Source of the DNA: an uncultured Clostridium sp.
GTDB taxonomy: Bacteria > Bacillota > Clostridia > Peptostreptococcales > Peptostreptococcaceae
Direction of reading: 5' to 3'
Length of the DNA stretch: 6,152 nt
Assembly (NCBI GenBank): GCA_937944945.1
Contig: CALEBD010000258.1
Coordinates: 1-6,152, forward strand
In this document: piece after piece, positions 5,914 to 6,152 of the stretch
Layout: each line of letters opens with the position of its first letter
Position numbering within the stretch: the stretch's first letter is position 1
Translations under genes and position numbers: made by a program
Notes under the pieces: generated by a model
What the model saw: the letters and a program-made list of their open reading frames with translations, nothing else
Database searches by the model: none
What the model was told of the DNA's origin: nothing

Positions 5914-5981
5914 ATAAGCATACAATAAAAAAGTAAGGGAACAAAATATAAAATTGATATTAAAAAAGGGGGAATATAATC

Positions 5982-6152
5982 ATGGCACAAAGTATTCGTG
6001 ATTATGAAAAATTAGCAGTAGATATAGTAGACGCTGTTGGTGGTAAGGAAAACATTGTCAACGCTACAAGATGCGCTACTAGATTGAGATTAGTATTAAA
6101 AGAAACACCAAAAGATGCAAATAAAAAAGTATCTGGACTTACTGGTGTAAAC
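5982..6152 (+). CDS. PTS transporter, glucose/beta-glucoside family, EIIB domain at N-terminus (3' end outside window)
   Basis: The 57 residues present begin MAQSIRDYEKLAVDIVDAVG and contain NATRCATRLRLVLK (27-40). That is the EIIB phosphorylation signature of the glucose/beta-glucoside superfamily, with C31 the phospho-acceptor. In BglF-like permeases this domain comes first and is followed by the membrane EIIC channel and often EIIA, so the rest of a roughly 450-630-residue protein should follow to the right. It takes phosphate from HPr/EIIA and phosphorylates the sugar during uptake. The start is supported by AAAAAGGGGGAA (5963-5974), about eight bases before the ATG. The gene is divergent from the GntR regulator. 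The transported sugar may be a beta-glucoside, trehalose, sucrose or N-acetyl sugar; the visible part does not decide it. Confidence 0.88.
   Translation, partial: MAQSIRDYEKLAVDIVDAVGGKENIVNATRCATRLRLVLKETPKDANKKVSGLTGVN

Noticed and set aside
5746..5928. 60-codon open frame on the + strand across the GntR-PTS intergenic region
   Set aside because: It starts inside the GntR gene on the other strand, has no ribosome site, and covers both promoters, the cre-like site and the operator. Its translation is low-complexity I/N/K-rich, as expected from AT-rich noncoding DNA.

Overview
The window comes from an AT-rich, low-GC Gram-positive anaerobe of the Clostridia. Isoleucine codons are mostly ATA, arginine mostly AGA, ribosome sites are strong AGGGAG/AAGGAG types, and terminators are A-run/hairpin/T-run. 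Together with the protein sequences this suggests the Peptostreptococcaceae (Clostridioides/Paraclostridium/Romboutsia-like). The species cannot be fixed from the sequence alone.

Layout. Positions 1-4927 hold five genes on the + strand in one apparent operon: the C-terminal part of a glycoside hydrolase family 3 enzyme (cut by the left edge), a HAD-superfamily hydrolase, glucuronate isomerase (uxaC), KDPG aldolase (kdgA/eda) and 2-keto-3-deoxygluconate kinase (kdgK). Two of the gaps carry stable hairpins whose G.U pairs form only in the sense RNA (823-851 and 3205-3231). A strong, bidirectional-looking terminator at 4929-4972 ends the operon. A GntR/HutC-type repressor gene (5053-5760) then runs on the - strand towards it. 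Its divergent neighbour, beginning at 5982 and cut by the right edge, is a glucose/beta-glucoside-family PTS permease starting with its EIIB domain. No gap exceeds 300 bases; the longest, 5761-5981, is a compact regulatory region.

How the genes fit together. GH3 probably releases a sugar or uronic acid from an oligosaccharide. UxaC isomerises D-glucuronate (or D-galacturonate) to the keto-uronate. KdgK phosphorylates 2-keto-3-deoxygluconate, and KdgA splits the product to pyruvate and glyceraldehyde 3-phosphate. The reductase and dehydratase steps between UxaC and KdgK (UxuB/UxuA or UxaB/UxaA) are not in the window. The HAD enzyme has no established place in this pathway; removing a phosphate from a PTS-imported substrate is one hypothesis.

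The best regulatory signal is a perfect 18-bp palindrome (5891-5908) lying between the -35 and -10 boxes of the PTS promoter, with a CcpA (cre)-like site just upstream. This points to GntR-mediated repression combined with catabolite control. I see no clearly unprecedented system; the gene set is a metabolic island with some unexplained linkages.
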